Shown here one piece after another: positions 35,811-45,137 of a stretch of DNA of 64,000 nucleotides (positions within the stretch are counted from its first letter, which is position 1; each line of letters opens with the position of its first letter). Source of the stretch: Bradyrhizobium sp. CB3481 (GTDB taxonomy: Bacteria; Pseudomonadota; Alphaproteobacteria; Rhizobiales; Xanthobacteraceae); the NCBI RefSeq assembly GCF_029714305.1, contig NZ_CP121647.1:6034501-6098500 (forward strand). The letters are read 5' to 3'. The notes beneath the pieces are model-generated. The model had not been told where the DNA came from. It did no database searches and was given only the letters and a program-made list of their open reading frames with translations. Both the position numbers and the translations under genes were made by a program.

Positions 35811-36587
35811 ATGGATCTGCACCTGCGCGGCAAGCGCGTCCTGATCACCGGCGCCTCCAAGGGCATTGGCGCGGCCGCCGCCGAAGCCTTTGCCGAGGAA
35901 GGGGCCGACGTCATGCTGGCCGCCCGCAACGGCGATGCCCTGAAAGCGCTTGCTGAAAAGCTGCGCTCGTCGCACCAGATCGGCGCGACCGCCCATGTCG
36001 TCGACCTGCGCAAGGCCGAGGACATCGCACGGCTGGCGAAGGAAGCCGCCGAGATCGACATCCTCGTCAACAATGCCGGCGATATTCCCGGCGGCTCGCT
36101 TGAGAAGATCGATGAAGCGACCTGGCGCCATGCCTGGGAATTGAAGGTGTTCGGTTACATCAACCTCACCCGCGCGATCTACGCCCAGATGAAGGCACGC
36201 GGCGGCGGCGTCATCGTCAATGACATCGGCGCGGCCGGCGAAAGATTCGATGCCAACTACATCTGCGGCAGCGCCGGCAACGCCGCGCTGATGGCGTTCA
36301 CCCGCGCGCTCGGCGGCAAGAGCCTCGCCGACAATATCCGCGTGGTCGGCATCAATCCCGGCCCGGTCGGCACCGACCGCCACGTCACGCTGCTAAAGAC
36401 GCGAGCCAAGAACCAGTTCGGCGACGAGAACCGCTACAGGGAATTCCAGAAGGGCATGCCGCTCGGCCGGCCCGCGCATGCCCGCGAGATCGGCGATCTC
36501 ATGGCGTTCCTGGCCTCGGACCGCTCGGGCTATACGTCAGGCGTGATCGTTACGGTGGACGGCGGGCATACGTCGGGGTGGGGTTAG
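35811..36587 (+). CDS. Short-chain dehydrogenase-like protein with altered active site
   Basis: A 258-residue Rossmann-fold SDR. The cofactor motif ITGASKGIGAAAAEAF and NNAGDIPGG are intact. The active-site region, however, reads VNDIGAAGERFDANYICGSAG: the Tyr is present, but the usual catalytic Ser position is Gly/Ala and the YxxxK Lys is Ser. The C-terminus is classical (NPGPVGTDRH, YTSGVIVTVDGG). It may be a divergent oxidoreductase subgroup or a non-catalytic NAD(P)-binding protein. The ATG at 35811 gives MDLHLRGKRVLITG. Confidence 0.86.
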   Translation: MDLHLRGKRVLITGASKGIGAAAAEAFAEEGADVMLAARNGDALKALAEKLRSSHQIGATAHVVDLRKAEDIARLAKEAAEIDILVNNAGDIPGGSLEKIDEATWRHAWELKVFGYINLTRAIYAQMKARGGGVIVNDIGAAGERFDANYICGSAGNAALMAFTRALGGKSLADNIRVVGINPGPVGTDRHVTLLKTRAKNQFGDENRYREFQKGMPLGRPAHAREIGDLMAFLASDRSGYTSGVIVTVDGGHTSGWG

Positions 36588-36642
36588 CCATCTCGCAACA
36601 ACCACTGACCTCATCCCTGAGAGTTTGTGAAGCTATCTCTAC

Positions 36643-36721
36643 CCGTCATTGCGAGCGCAGCGAAGCAATCCACGTCTCGGCTCGGGGATAGATGGATTGC
36701 TTCGCTACGCTCGCAATGACG
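36643..36721. repeat. Palindromic intergenic repeat, family B
   Basis: CCCGTCATTGCGAGCG ... CGCTCGCAATGACG with GAAGCAATCCA / TGGATTGCTTC inner arms. Confidence 0.88.
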
Positions 36722-36749
36722 TGGATATAGTGGCGCGCACAATCTCTCC

Positions 36750-36859
36750 CCTCATCCTGAGGAGCATCGCGAAGCGATGCGTCTCGAAGGATGGCCGCGG
36801 GTACCGGCCGCGCCTGCATGGTTCGAGACGGCGCTATCGCGCCTCCTCACCATGAGGGT
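36750..36859. repeat. Palindromic intergenic repeat, family A
   Basis: CCTCATCCTGAGGAGC ... CTCCTCACCATGAGGG. With the adjoining family B copy it fills most of the 294-base gap between convergent genes. Confidence 0.9.
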
Positions 36860-36881
36860 TAGGCAGACGTCCGTGCTACGC

Positions 36882-37733
36882 CTACCCCGTCGTTCGCTCG
36901 AACAACTGCCGGATCAGCGTAGTGACCCTACCCTTCGGTGACATCATCTCATACATGACGGTGAAATGGTTCGCGCCGGGAATTTCCTCATACGTCACCG
37001 GCAAGCCATAACGGGCACGATGGCCAGCGAAATCGGCGGTCTGCTTGCGGAGCAGCGGCAGCTCGCTGCTGCCGACCACCAGCGACAGCGGCTTGAGCGG
37101 GCCGCCCTCCTGCGTCATCGGCGAGTTGCGGTGTGATATCGCTTCATCGGCCTTCAGTTTCTCGTTGAGATAAGAGTGGCGGATCGGTTCGAGATCGTAG
37201 ATGCCCGAGATCGCCATTCCCGCCCTCACCTTCGGATGCGACAGCGCCATCGAGGTCAGGTGCCCGCCGGCGGACCAGCCCGATACCACGATGCCCGCAT
37301 CGGCGGCACCGAGCGCCGACAACTGTCCGGCGAGATGATCGATCCCCGCTTGGATCTCGGCGACGATCTCGTCCAGCGTCGCCTCCGGCGCCAGCGTATA
37401 GCCGATCAGCGCCACGTTGATGCCATGCGCCATTGGCCCTTCGGCAACGACGGTAAAAACCTCCTTGGCCCGCGCCTGCCAGTAACCGCCGTGGATGAAC
37501 AACAGCGTCGGCGCGTTATCCGCCGCTTTCAGAAAATCGATCCGGTTACGCTCGCGCGGCCCATAGCGCAAATCGATATGCGCGGGAAAACGCTTGCGCA
37601 ACTCGGCAGAGCGCTGCTCCCAGCCGGCGACCATGTCGACGCTGCCGGAGACGGCGACGCCGTTGTTGAGGCCGAGGTCCAGCTCCTCCCGGCTCATGGC
37701 GCGCCAGTCCAGCGCAGAAAACAATGTCGTCAT
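36882..37733 (-). CDS. Alpha/beta hydrolase, arylformamidase/BD-FAE-like
   Basis: The 283-residue hydrolase has the oxyanion motif FIHGGYWQ near residue 75, typical of kynurenine-formamidase and BD-FAE-type esterases, a nucleophile elbow VSGWSAGGHL and a late His in PGANHFTVMYEM. It probably hydrolyses a small ester or formamide in the cytoplasm. ATG 37733 opens MTTLFSALDWRAMSREEL. It diverges from the amidase gene, with 99 bases between the starts. Confidence 0.86.
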   Translation of the reverse strand: MTTLFSALDWRAMSREELDLGLNNGVAVSGSVDMVAGWEQRSAELRKRFPAHIDLRYGPRERNRIDFLKAADNAPTLLFIHGGYWQARAKEVFTVVAEGPMAHGINVALIGYTLAPEATLDEIVAEIQAGIDHLAGQLSALGAADAGIVVSGWSAGGHLTSMALSHPKVRAGMAISGIYDLEPIRHSYLNEKLKADEAISHRNSPMTQEGGPLKPLSLVVGSSELPLLRKQTADFAGHRARYGLPVTYEEIPGANHFTVMYEMMSPKGRVTTLIRQLFERTTG

Positions 37734-37832
37734 GCAATATCTCCGGTCGGCTACAACTTCGATGCGTTTCCACTTTGCCGGAAAATGTTCTACAGCACCA
37801 TGACAAACGCAAAATGAGCGGGAGATAACGAA

Positions 37833-39254
37833 GTGGCTGATCAAGGGCTGGTGCGTGAGACGGCAATTGCCATTGTCGGCAGGCTGAAATCCGGCGAGGT
37901 CAGCCCGCTCGACCTGCTCGACGTCCTGGAAAAGCGTATCGCCGAGGTCGACGGCAAGGTCAATGCGCTGCCAACGCTGTGCTTCGAGCGCGCCCGTAAG
38001 CACGCTAGCGAGCTGATGAAGAAGCCGGCCAGCGCGCGCGGGCTGCTCGCCGGCCTTCCGGTCCCGATCAAGGACCTCACCAATGTGGCTGATGTCCTGA
38101 CCACACAGGGCTCGCCGATCTACAAAGATAATATTCCGGCCAAGTCGGACATTCTCGTCGAGCATCTCGAAAACAACGGCGGGGTGATCTACGCCAAGTC
38201 GAACACGCCGGAATTCGGCGCCGGCGCCAATACGTTCAATGAAGTGTTCGGCCCGACGCGCAACCCGTGGGACACCTCGCGCTCCGCCGCGGGCTCCTCG
38301 GGCGGCGCGGCGGTCGCGCTCGCCACCGGCACGGCGTGGCTGGCGCATGGCTCCGACATGGGCGGTTCGCTTCGCAACCCCGCGAGCTTCTGCGGCATCG
38401 TCGGCTTGCGGCCGAGCATCGGCCGCGTCGCGCACACCATTGCCGCTGCCGTCGACCGCAATCTCGGCGTCCAGGGCCCAATGGCGCGCAATGTCGAGGA
38501 CGTCGCGCTATTGCTGGACGCCATGAGCGGCGAGCATCCCGGCGATCCGCTGTCGCTGCCGGTGCTGCCCAACTCGTTCCTCTCGGCCGCGCGCTCCGGC
38601 AACAAGCCGAAGCGCGTCGCCTATTCGCCCGATCTCGGCATCACGCCGGTCGATTCCGAGGTTGCCGCCGTCACCCGCAAGGCGGCGGAGCGCTTTGCGG
38701 AAGTCGGCGCCATCGTCGAGGAAGCCCATCCCGACCTGCGCGAGGCCCATGAATGCTTCCATGTGCTGCGCGCATTTGACTTCGCGCTTTCCAAGGCGGC
38801 GCTCTTGCGCACCAAGCGCGACCTGCTCAAGCCGGAAGTGATCTGGAATATCGAGGAAGGCCTCAAGCTGACGGTCGAGCAGCTTGAACGCGCCGAAGCG
38901 CAGCGCGTCGCGATGACCGCGCGCACGCTGGAATTTTTCGACAAATACGATCTTCTGCTTTGCCCGGCGACGATCGTGCCGCCGTTCCCGGTCGAGAACC
39001 GCTATGTCGCCGAATGCGCCGGCAAGAAGTTCGACAACTACGTCGAATGGCTTGGCATCGTCTATGCGATCACGCTGGCGTGCTGCCCCGCGCTGTCGCT
39101 GCCTTGTGGATTCACCGCCTCGGGCCTGCCGGTCGGGCTGCAGATGGTGGCGAAGCCGCGCGGCGAGGCGCAGCTGCTCGCCGGCGCCAAGGTGCTGGAG
39201 GATGTTCTGGGCGTGCGCGGCACGACGCCGATCGATCCGAGGGCGCCGAAATAA
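37833..39254 (+). CDS. Amidase signature family protein
   Basis: A 473-residue amidase with the Ser-cisSer-Lys triad visible: Lys in LPVPIKDL, cis-Ser in SAAGSSGGAAVALATG and nucleophile Ser in GSDMGGSLRNPASFCG. These enzymes hydrolyse amides to acid and ammonia; the substrate is not predictable. A GTG start at 37833 is preceded by GGGAGA at suitable distance. A transporter gene follows on the same strand 149 bases later, so uptake of its substrate or product is possible. Confidence 0.91.
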   Translation: MADQGLVRETAIAIVGRLKSGEVSPLDLLDVLEKRIAEVDGKVNALPTLCFERARKHASELMKKPASARGLLAGLPVPIKDLTNVADVLTTQGSPIYKDNIPAKSDILVEHLENNGGVIYAKSNTPEFGAGANTFNEVFGPTRNPWDTSRSAAGSSGGAAVALATGTAWLAHGSDMGGSLRNPASFCGIVGLRPSIGRVAHTIAAAVDRNLGVQGPMARNVEDVALLLDAMSGEHPGDPLSLPVLPNSFLSAARSGNKPKRVAYSPDLGITPVDSEVAAVTRKAAERFAEVGAIVEEAHPDLREAHECFHVLRAFDFALSKAALLRTKRDLLKPEVIWNIEEGLKLTVEQLERAEAQRVAMTARTLEFFDKYDLLLCPATIVPPFPVENRYVAECAGKKFDNYVEWLGIVYAITLACCPALSLPCGFTASGLPVGLQMVAKPRGEAQLLAGAKVLEDVLGVRGTTPIDPRAPK

Positions 39255-39403
39255 TCGCGGTCGCCCGACCAATATCTCCATCCGGCAAGGCGTCTTCCAG
39301 TCTGATCGGGGAACCCGGCACCGTCCATCGTCGTTACCTGCCGTTGTGCATGGCGAACTGATCCGACACCAAGGGATCGTACCTCGCCCTTTGGAGACGG
39401 ATC

Positions 39404-40726
39404 ATGACCGATCAAGCCATCAAGTCCGCCGGAGATCATCTCGACATCCAGGATGCAGCGCGGCGGATCAAGGCGATCTTCATCGGCTCGATCGGCAACC
39501 TCGTCGAATGGTACGATTTCTACGCCTACACCGCGTTCGCGCTGTATTTCGCGCCGGCGTTCTTCCCCAGCAGCGATCCGGTCGTGCAGCAGCTCAACGC
39601 CGCGGTGCTGTTCGCGGCAACCTTCCTGATGCGGCCGCTCGGCGGCTGGCTGTTCGGCTTCATCGCTGACCGTTATGGGCGGCGGCTGTCGCTGACGCTG
39701 TCCGTCGTGTTCATGTGCTTCGGCTCGCTGATCATCGCGGTGACGCCGACCTATGCCACGATCGGGCTGGCGGCCCCCGCCATTCTGGCGCTGGCGCGCA
39801 TTATCGAGGGCCTCAGCCTCGGCGGCGAGTACGGCGCCAGCGCGACCTATCTCACCGAGGTCGCCGATCCCAGGCATCGCGGCTTCTATTCGAGCTTCCA
39901 ATACGTCACGCTGATCGGCGGCCAGCTCACCGCTATCATGGTGCTGCTGTTGCTGCAGAAGGTGTTTCTGACGCCCGAACAGTTGAAGGAATGGGGCTGG
40001 CGCATCCCGTTCGTGATCGGCGCCCTCCTTGCGATCGTCGCCGCCGTGATGCGGCGTAACCTCCATGAGACCGAAGCGTTTGAGGAAGCGAAAAAGATAA
40101 CAAAGCCGACCGGTTCGATCCGCGGTCTCCTGAAATATCCGCGCGAACTGCTGCTCGTCGTTGGCCTCACTGCGGGCGGTACCGCAGCGTTCTATACCTT
40201 CACCACCTACATGCAGACCTTCGTCAAGCTCTCCGTCGGCCTCACTGAGGACCAGACCACTTTTGTGATCTTCGGCTCGCTGGTGTTCGCGACCCTGCTG
40301 CAGCCGATCTATGGCGGCCTCTCCGATCATATCGGCCGCAAGCCGCTTTTGATTTTCTTCGGCGTCATGGGCACGTTGGCAACCGTCCCGATCCTGACGA
40401 CGCTGAAAGAGACGAAGTCGCCCTTCACGGCATTCCTTTTGATCTGCGCCGCCTGGCTGTTCGTTGCCGGCTACACCTCGATCAACGCCGTGGTGAAGGC
40501 CGAGCTGTTCCCGACCAATGTCCGCGCGCTCGGCGTCGGCCTGCCCTATGCGATCACGGTATCGCTGTTCGGCGGCACCGCGCCGGCGGTGGCGCTCTAC
40601 TTCAAGACGCTCGGGCATGAGCACTGGTTCTATTATTATCTCAGCGGCATGATCTTCCTCTCGCTGCTCATCTATGCAACCATGCGCGATACCAAGCATG
40701 CGTCCGCAATGCATCGCCACGAGTGA
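39404..40726 (+). CDS. MFS transporter, metabolite:H+ symporter (KgtP/ShiA-like)
   Basis: A 440-residue inner-membrane protein with 12 predicted helices. Features of the metabolite:H+ symporter family are visible: GNLVEWYDFYAY in helix 1, RPLGGWLFGFIADRYGRR after helix 2, EGLSLGGEYGASATYLTE and GWRIPFVIGALLAI. Members import organic acids such as 2-oxoglutarate, citrate, shikimate or proline betaine with protons. The stop overlaps a possible GTG start of the following sulfite-oxidase-like gene. Confidence 0.91.
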   Translation: MTDQAIKSAGDHLDIQDAARRIKAIFIGSIGNLVEWYDFYAYTAFALYFAPAFFPSSDPVVQQLNAAVLFAATFLMRPLGGWLFGFIADRYGRRLSLTLSVVFMCFGSLIIAVTPTYATIGLAAPAILALARIIEGLSLGGEYGASATYLTEVADPRHRGFYSSFQYVTLIGGQLTAIMVLLLLQKVFLTPEQLKEWGWRIPFVIGALLAIVAAVMRRNLHETEAFEEAKKITKPTGSIRGLLKYPRELLLVVGLTAGGTAAFYTFTTYMQTFVKLSVGLTEDQTTFVIFGSLVFATLLQPIYGGLSDHIGRKPLLIFFGVMGTLATVPILTTLKETKSPFTAFLLICAAWLFVAGYTSINAVVKAELFPTNVRALGVGLPYAITVSLFGGTAPAVALYFKTLGHEHWFYYYLSGMIFLSLLIYATMRDTKHASAMHRHE

Positions 40727-40737
40727 CTGATCGCCAG

Positions 40738-41403
40738 ATGGCCGACGAGAACGAGCCGCCGCCGGAAAGCAAGCTGACGCGCAGCAAGCAGCGCTGGGCG
40801 CGCGAGGGAAAATTCCTCACCGGCAAGATCGCGCGCCCCGAGGAAGCACGGCTGCCGCCGGGCCAGCATCTGACCAAGGATTGGCCGACGCTCGACCTCG
40901 GCGTGACGCCGAACATCTCGCGCCAGCGCTGGCGGCTCGACGTCTATGGCGCGGTCGAAGCGCCGCTGTTCTGGGATTTTTCGGAGTTCACCGCGCAGCC
41001 GCAGAGCCAATTTCTGTCCGACATCCACTGCGTCACCACCTGGTCGCGCTACGACAATCAATGGGAAGGGCTGGCGACGCGCGATCTGCTCGATGCCTGC
41101 CGTCCCCGCGAGGACGCGCGGTTCGTGGTGCTGCATTCCCACGACGGCTACACGACGAACTTGTCGCTGGAGGATTTCGCCGCTGAAGACGCCCTGCTCG
41201 CCCATAGCTGGTCCGGCGCGCCGCTGGAGCAGGAGCACGGCGGCCCGGTGCGGCTCGTCGTGCCGCATCTCTATTTCTGGAAAAGCGCGAAATGGCTGCA
41301 GAGCATCGAATTTCTCGCTGAGGACAAGCCCGGCTATTGGGAAGTCCGCGGCTACCACAATCGCGGCGATCCCTGGGCCGAACAGCGATATTCAGGCGAC
41401 TGA
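40738..41403 (+). CDS. Sulfite-oxidase-like molybdopterin oxidoreductase
   Basis: About 221 residues forming a single sulfite-oxidase molybdopterin domain. The probable Mo-ligand Cys is in LSDIHCVTTWSRYD; RLVVPHLYFWKSAKWLQSIEF and YWEVRGYHNRGDPW are the conserved C-terminal blocks. No signal peptide is seen, so it may be cytoplasmic, unlike the periplasmic MsrP/YedY. ATG 40738 is one candidate start; a GTG at 40723 overlapping the transporter stop would add five residues. Its electron acceptor is not encoded nearby. Confidence 0.86.
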   Translation: MADENEPPPESKLTRSKQRWAREGKFLTGKIARPEEARLPPGQHLTKDWPTLDLGVTPNISRQRWRLDVYGAVEAPLFWDFSEFTAQPQSQFLSDIHCVTTWSRYDNQWEGLATRDLLDACRPREDARFVVLHSHDGYTTNLSLEDFAAEDALLAHSWSGAPLEQEHGGPVRLVVPHLYFWKSAKWLQSIEFLAEDKPGYWEVRGYHNRGDPWAEQRYSGD

Positions 41404-41423
41404 AGATACGTTAGTTTCGGGGC

Positions 41424-41523
41424 TTCATCCTTCGAGACGCATCGCTTCGCGCCGCTCCTCAGGATGAGGTCTACTATCCTCATGGTGAGGAGCGCGGCAA
41501 TGCCGCGCGTCTCGAACCATGCA
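41424..41523. repeat. Palindromic intergenic repeat, family A (split form)
   Basis: Two half elements in tandem: ATCCTTCGAGACGC ... CTCAGGATGAGG (41425-41470) and CCTCATGGTGAGGAGC ... GTCTCGAACCATG (41478-41521). Confidence 0.85.
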
Positions 41524-41572
41524 GGCCGCGACTGCAGCCGAGCGGATTCGCGCTCAACTCAGGAGACAAGTC

Positions 41573-42796
41573 ATGCCGACGGAACGCTTTCAATTCACCG
41601 GTGAAGGCGGACATCAACTTGCCGCCGCGCTGGATACGCCTGACGGGCCGGTGCAGGCCTATGCGCTGTTTGCTCATTGCTTCACCTGCGGCAAGGACGT
41701 GCTGGCAGCCAAGCGGATCGCGACGGCGCTTGCGGCCAAGGGAATCGCCGTATTGCGCTTCGACTTCACCGGCCTCGGCGCCAGCGAGGGCGAATTCGCC
41801 AACTCGACCTTCACTTCCAACGTCGCCGACCTCGTCCGCGCCGCGGCTCATCTGCGAGAAACCCACGCAGCGCCGGCGCTCTTGATCGGCCACAGCCTCG
41901 GCGGCGCGGCAATCCTCGCCGCGGCCGGGCAGATTCCGGAAGCAAAGGCGGTCGTCACCATCGCCGCGCCCTCCGATCCCGTCCATGTCACCCATCTCTT
42001 CAAGGACCGGATCGAAGACATCCGCGCGCAGGGTCAGGTGGAGGTCCAACTCGCCGGACGTCCGTTTCACATCAAGCGTGAATTCCTCGATGACGTCGCC
42101 GAGCACAGCCTGGCGGCGCATATAGCCAAACTTCACAAGGCGCTTCTCATCATGCATTCGCCGACCGACGACACCGTCGGCATCGACAACGCGACCAAGA
42201 TTTTCGCCGCGGCAAAACATCCCAAGAGTTTTGTGTCGCTGTCCGGCGCCGATCATCTTCTCAGCCACCGGCGCGATGGCGCCTATGTCGCCGATGTTAT
42301 CTCGGCTTGGGCCCAGCGCTATATCGAGCCGGCCGCCGCACAGCTCGTTGCGGCCGCCAGCGAGGGGCCACGCAACATCGTGGTGCGCGAAACCCGCAAC
42401 AGCAAGTTTCAGCAGATCGTCACCGCGGGGCCCCATGAGATGCTGGCGGATGAACCCGCCGCGGTCGGCGGCCAGGATAGCGGACCCGGACCGTATGATT
42501 TCCTGCTCACCGGCCTTGGCGCCTGCACCTCGATGACGATGCGGATGTATGCCGACCGAAAATCGCTGCCGCTCGATCGCGTCACGGTGACGCTGAGACA
42601 CAGCAAGATTCACGCAAAGGATTGCGCGGAGTGCGAAACGCGCGAGGGCATGCTGGACCAGATCGACCGCGTCATCTCGATCGAGGGCGCGCTCGACGCC
42701 GACCAGCGCGCACGGCTGATGGAGATCGCCGACAAATGCCCGGTGCACCGGACGCTTAAGTCGGAGATCCGGATCGTGACGAAGGCTGCGGATTAG
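41573..42796 (+). CDS. Fused alpha/beta hydrolase - OsmC family protein
   Basis: The 407-residue protein joins two domains. Residues 1-250 are an alpha/beta hydrolase (LFAHCFTCGKD, elbow LIGHSLGGAA, His in SGADHLLSHRRD). Residues 270-407 are an OsmC/Ohr-type domain with the two redox cysteines in GLGACTSMTMRMYADRK and DKCPVHRTL. OsmC domains reduce organic peroxides through a Cys pair. Similar fusions exist in other bacteria, but the hydrolase substrate is unknown. AGGAGA stands before ATG 41573. The stop codon overlaps that of the convergent YeeE/YedE gene. Confidence 0.92.
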   Translation: MPTERFQFTGEGGHQLAAALDTPDGPVQAYALFAHCFTCGKDVLAAKRIATALAAKGIAVLRFDFTGLGASEGEFANSTFTSNVADLVRAAAHLRETHAAPALLIGHSLGGAAILAAAGQIPEAKAVVTIAAPSDPVHVTHLFKDRIEDIRAQGQVEVQLAGRPFHIKREFLDDVAEHSLAAHIAKLHKALLIMHSPTDDTVGIDNATKIFAAAKHPKSFVSLSGADHLLSHRRDGAYVADVISAWAQRYIEPAAAQLVAAASEGPRNIVVRETRNSKFQQIVTAGPHEMLADEPAAVGGQDSGPGPYDFLLTGLGACTSMTMRMYADRKSLPLDRVTVTLRHSKIHAKDCAECETREGMLDQIDRVISIEGALDADQRARLMEIADKCPVHRTLKSEIRIVTKAAD

Positions 42797-43857
42797 GCGG
42801 CCGCCAGCGGCCGAACCCGCAGCGCGCCGCGCAGGCCGGCGGCGGTGCCGACGAGGATGCCGGCGAAGGCGATCAGGGAAGCCAGTGCCAGCGTGGAAAA
42901 CCCGGTCAGCCCCTGCCCGATCGAGCAGCCGAATGCCATCACGCCGCCGATTCCCATCAGCGCCGCACCGCCGCCCGAACGCAACATGTGCCGCGGCGAC
43001 TGAAAGCCTTCGAGCTGAAAGCGGCCGGTGAGTAGCGCGGTCGCGAGACTTCCGGCGAACACCCCGAACACCGTGACGATGCCGAAATTCAATGTCGAGC
43101 CTGTCGATAGCATGATGTATTGCAGCGCGTCCGCGATCGGCGCGATGAAGGTAAGCGAGGTCACCGGCGCCGGATTGAAATCGTCGGCGCCGAGATAGCC
43201 GGTTGCGAACCAGCCGCCCGCGACCAGAAGGCCGATCACGAGGCCGGCGGCAACCTGGCCGGGCGAGCGGCGGAACGCGGGATGCGCAAAGGCGAAGATG
43301 ATCAGCGCCGCCGAAATGATCGAGGCCGCCAGCATGCGCGCCGCCGTTGCACTGAGGCCGGCGGCCGCAAACAGCGCGGGCACGGAGTTGGCCGTTGCCG
43401 TGGTCTGCGACGCGCCGACCATCGCGATGCGCGCCGGCGCGATCAGCCCCTTCAGCGTCATCTGCGCGAAGATCGCCAGCACGACGACGACCAGGAAGGA
43501 GCGAAGGTTGCCGCGCCCGAGCAGCACCAGCGCGCGCGAGCCGCAGCCGTTCGACAGCACCATGCCGTAACCGAACAACAGCCCGCCGAAGAACATCACA
43601 GGTGCCGAGAAGGATGCTTGCAGATAGATCGACTTGCCGATATCGACGAGGCCGGCGGCCGCTAGCAACTGCGTTGCTGCGACGCCAACGCCGATCGCCA
43701 GCGCATAGGTGCGCACCAGCCGGCCGTCGCCCTCGGCCCAGAAGCCACGAAGGCTCGAGAGCAGGCAGAAGCCGCTCAGTAGTCCGACCGATCCGTAAAT
43801 CAGACCGATCAATAGTCCGCTCAAAACAATGATGTTGCTACCGTCCAGCACCGGCAT
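42793..43857 (-). CDS. YeeE/YedE family sulfur-compound transporter
   Basis: A 354-residue, very hydrophobic protein with about ten membrane segments. The two conserved Cys-Gly motifs of YeeE/YedE (TsuA-like) proteins are present: GMVLSNGCGSRALVLLGRGNLRS and GGVMAFGCSIGQGLTG. TsuA imports thiosulfate; other members export or import sulfur compounds. Both halves are in one chain rather than two short genes. Convergent with the hydrolase-OsmC gene and close to a sulfite-oxidase-like gene, which hints at a sulfur-related neighbourhood. Confidence 0.89.
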   Translation of the reverse strand: MPVLDGSNIIVLSGLLIGLIYGSVGLLSGFCLLSSLRGFWAEGDGRLVRTYALAIGVGVAATQLLAAAGLVDIGKSIYLQASFSAPVMFFGGLLFGYGMVLSNGCGSRALVLLGRGNLRSFLVVVVLAIFAQMTLKGLIAPARIAMVGASQTTATANSVPALFAAAGLSATAARMLAASIISAALIIFAFAHPAFRRSPGQVAAGLVIGLLVAGGWFATGYLGADDFNPAPVTSLTFIAPIADALQYIMLSTGSTLNFGIVTVFGVFAGSLATALLTGRFQLEGFQSPRHMLRSGGGAALMGIGGVMAFGCSIGQGLTGFSTLALASLIAFAGILVGTAAGLRGALRVRPLAAA

Positions 43858-44078
43858 GTCCTCGCTCTACGGCGCCGCAAACGCGTCGCCACGGCTCAAA
43901 TAGGAAGCAATTTAGAGGTTGCTAATACGTTGGAAGCGCAGGTCCGTCCACGGTCGTCGCAGGCAAAGAATTAATCTCTCGCGCGGTGGCGAGATCGAGG
44001 AACAAACATGCTGTCCCTGCGCAAGACTGGAGAGATTTGTTTTACGTGCAAAAACGGGAGGCAGCCCTGCCCGATCAC

Positions 44079-45122
44079 CTAACCCGAAGGCCGCAGGATC
44101 ACGCGATCGCGCGACGACCCGGCAACGGCATTAAAGGCCGCCTTCGCCTGTTCCAGGGGATAGATCGCGCCCGGCTTGATCGGAAACGGCTTAAGATGTC
44201 CGCTGGCGAATCCGGAACCGAGTTCCCGCAGCACCGCGCCGGTTGCCACCGACGACAGGCCGAGCGTGTCGATGCCGACATAGGTGTGCTGGCCGCGATA
44301 GAATTCCAAAATATTGAACTGCACGATGCGGTCGACCGCAGCGATCAGGATCTGCCGCCCGCGCAGTGCCAGTGATTTGTGGGCCGCGTCGAAATAAGGA
44401 TCACCCACCGTATTGAAGACGATGTCGGCGCCCTTGCCGCCGGTGAGTTCACGCACGCGCGCCGCGACGTCGGTTGAAGAGGCGTCGATCACCTCGACTG
44501 ACGAATTGGCATGGCCTTCATAGGCCTCGCTCTTGCGCACGACACCGAACACGCGCGCGCCATGCCAGGTGGCGATCTGTGTCGCCGCCTGCCCGACCTT
44601 GCCGTTGACGCCCATGACAAGCACGGTCTCGCCGGCCTTCGGGATGCCGGCGCGGCCCAAGCCTTCCATGGCGGTGACGAAGGGCACGCCGATGCCGGCG
44701 GCCTCTTCCCAGGAAACGCTCTTCGGCTTCTCCACCACGGCATCCGCCTCGACCAAGAGATGCGTGGCGTGGGTGCCGTCGCGGCGGATGCCGAGATCGC
44801 CGGAGGAGCCGAACACCTCGCGACCGACCCAACCTTCCGGCCCATCCATCACGACACCCGCATAGTCGCGGCCCGGGGTGCGCGGGAATACGGCGTAGGG
44901 CATCAGCCCGGTCGCGGCCTTGACGTCGGATGGGTTGACAGCCGCGGCCTTGATTTCGATCAGCAACTCGTTTTCGCCACGTGACAGCGCACGCGTCTCG
45001 ATCACGGGTGCGATCGAGGCGGCATCGGCGACTTTTTGCGGCAGGCGGACACAGCGGGCCTGGACTGTAACGGGCTTAACGTCTTGCTCTTTCGCAACCG
45101 GCATCGCGGCCTTCCTGCTCAT
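44079..45122 (-). CDS. MDR-family quinone oxidoreductase-like protein
   Basis: The 347-residue medium-chain dehydrogenase/reductase has the GroES-like start (ELLIEIKAAAVNPSDVKAATG, FPRTPGRDYAGVV) and Rossmann motif VLVMGVNGKVGQAATQIA. No structural-zinc cysteines are seen, so it belongs to the zinc-free quinone-oxidoreductase/enoyl-reductase side. It is the last gene of the paa run, 15 bases after paaK, and could act on a phenylacetate-pathway carbonyl compound, though this is inference. Confidence 0.87.
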   Translation of the reverse strand: MSRKAAMPVAKEQDVKPVTVQARCVRLPQKVADAASIAPVIETRALSRGENELLIEIKAAAVNPSDVKAATGLMPYAVFPRTPGRDYAGVVMDGPEGWVGREVFGSSGDLGIRRDGTHATHLLVEADAVVEKPKSVSWEEAAGIGVPFVTAMEGLGRAGIPKAGETVLVMGVNGKVGQAATQIATWHGARVFGVVRKSEAYEGHANSSVEVIDASSTDVAARVRELTGGKGADIVFNTVGDPYFDAAHKSLALRGRQILIAAVDRIVQFNILEFYRGQHTYVGIDTLGLSSVATGAVLRELGSGFASGHLKPFPIKPGAIYPLEQAKAAFNAVAGSSRDRVILRPSG

Positions 45123-45137
45123 TTATTCAAGCAGGAG

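Noticed and set aside
39062..40720. Long minus-strand open frame (about 550 codons) opposite the transporter gene
   Set aside because: It mirrors the codon structure of a well-supported gene on the other strand; composition is Arg/His/Glu-rich with no recognisable domain. This is typical in GC-rich DNA.
43919..44134. Small plus-strand open frame of 71 codons
   Set aside because: Arg-rich, no similarity noticed, overlaps the 3' end of the MDR gene. The spacer 43858-44078 shows no convincing gene.
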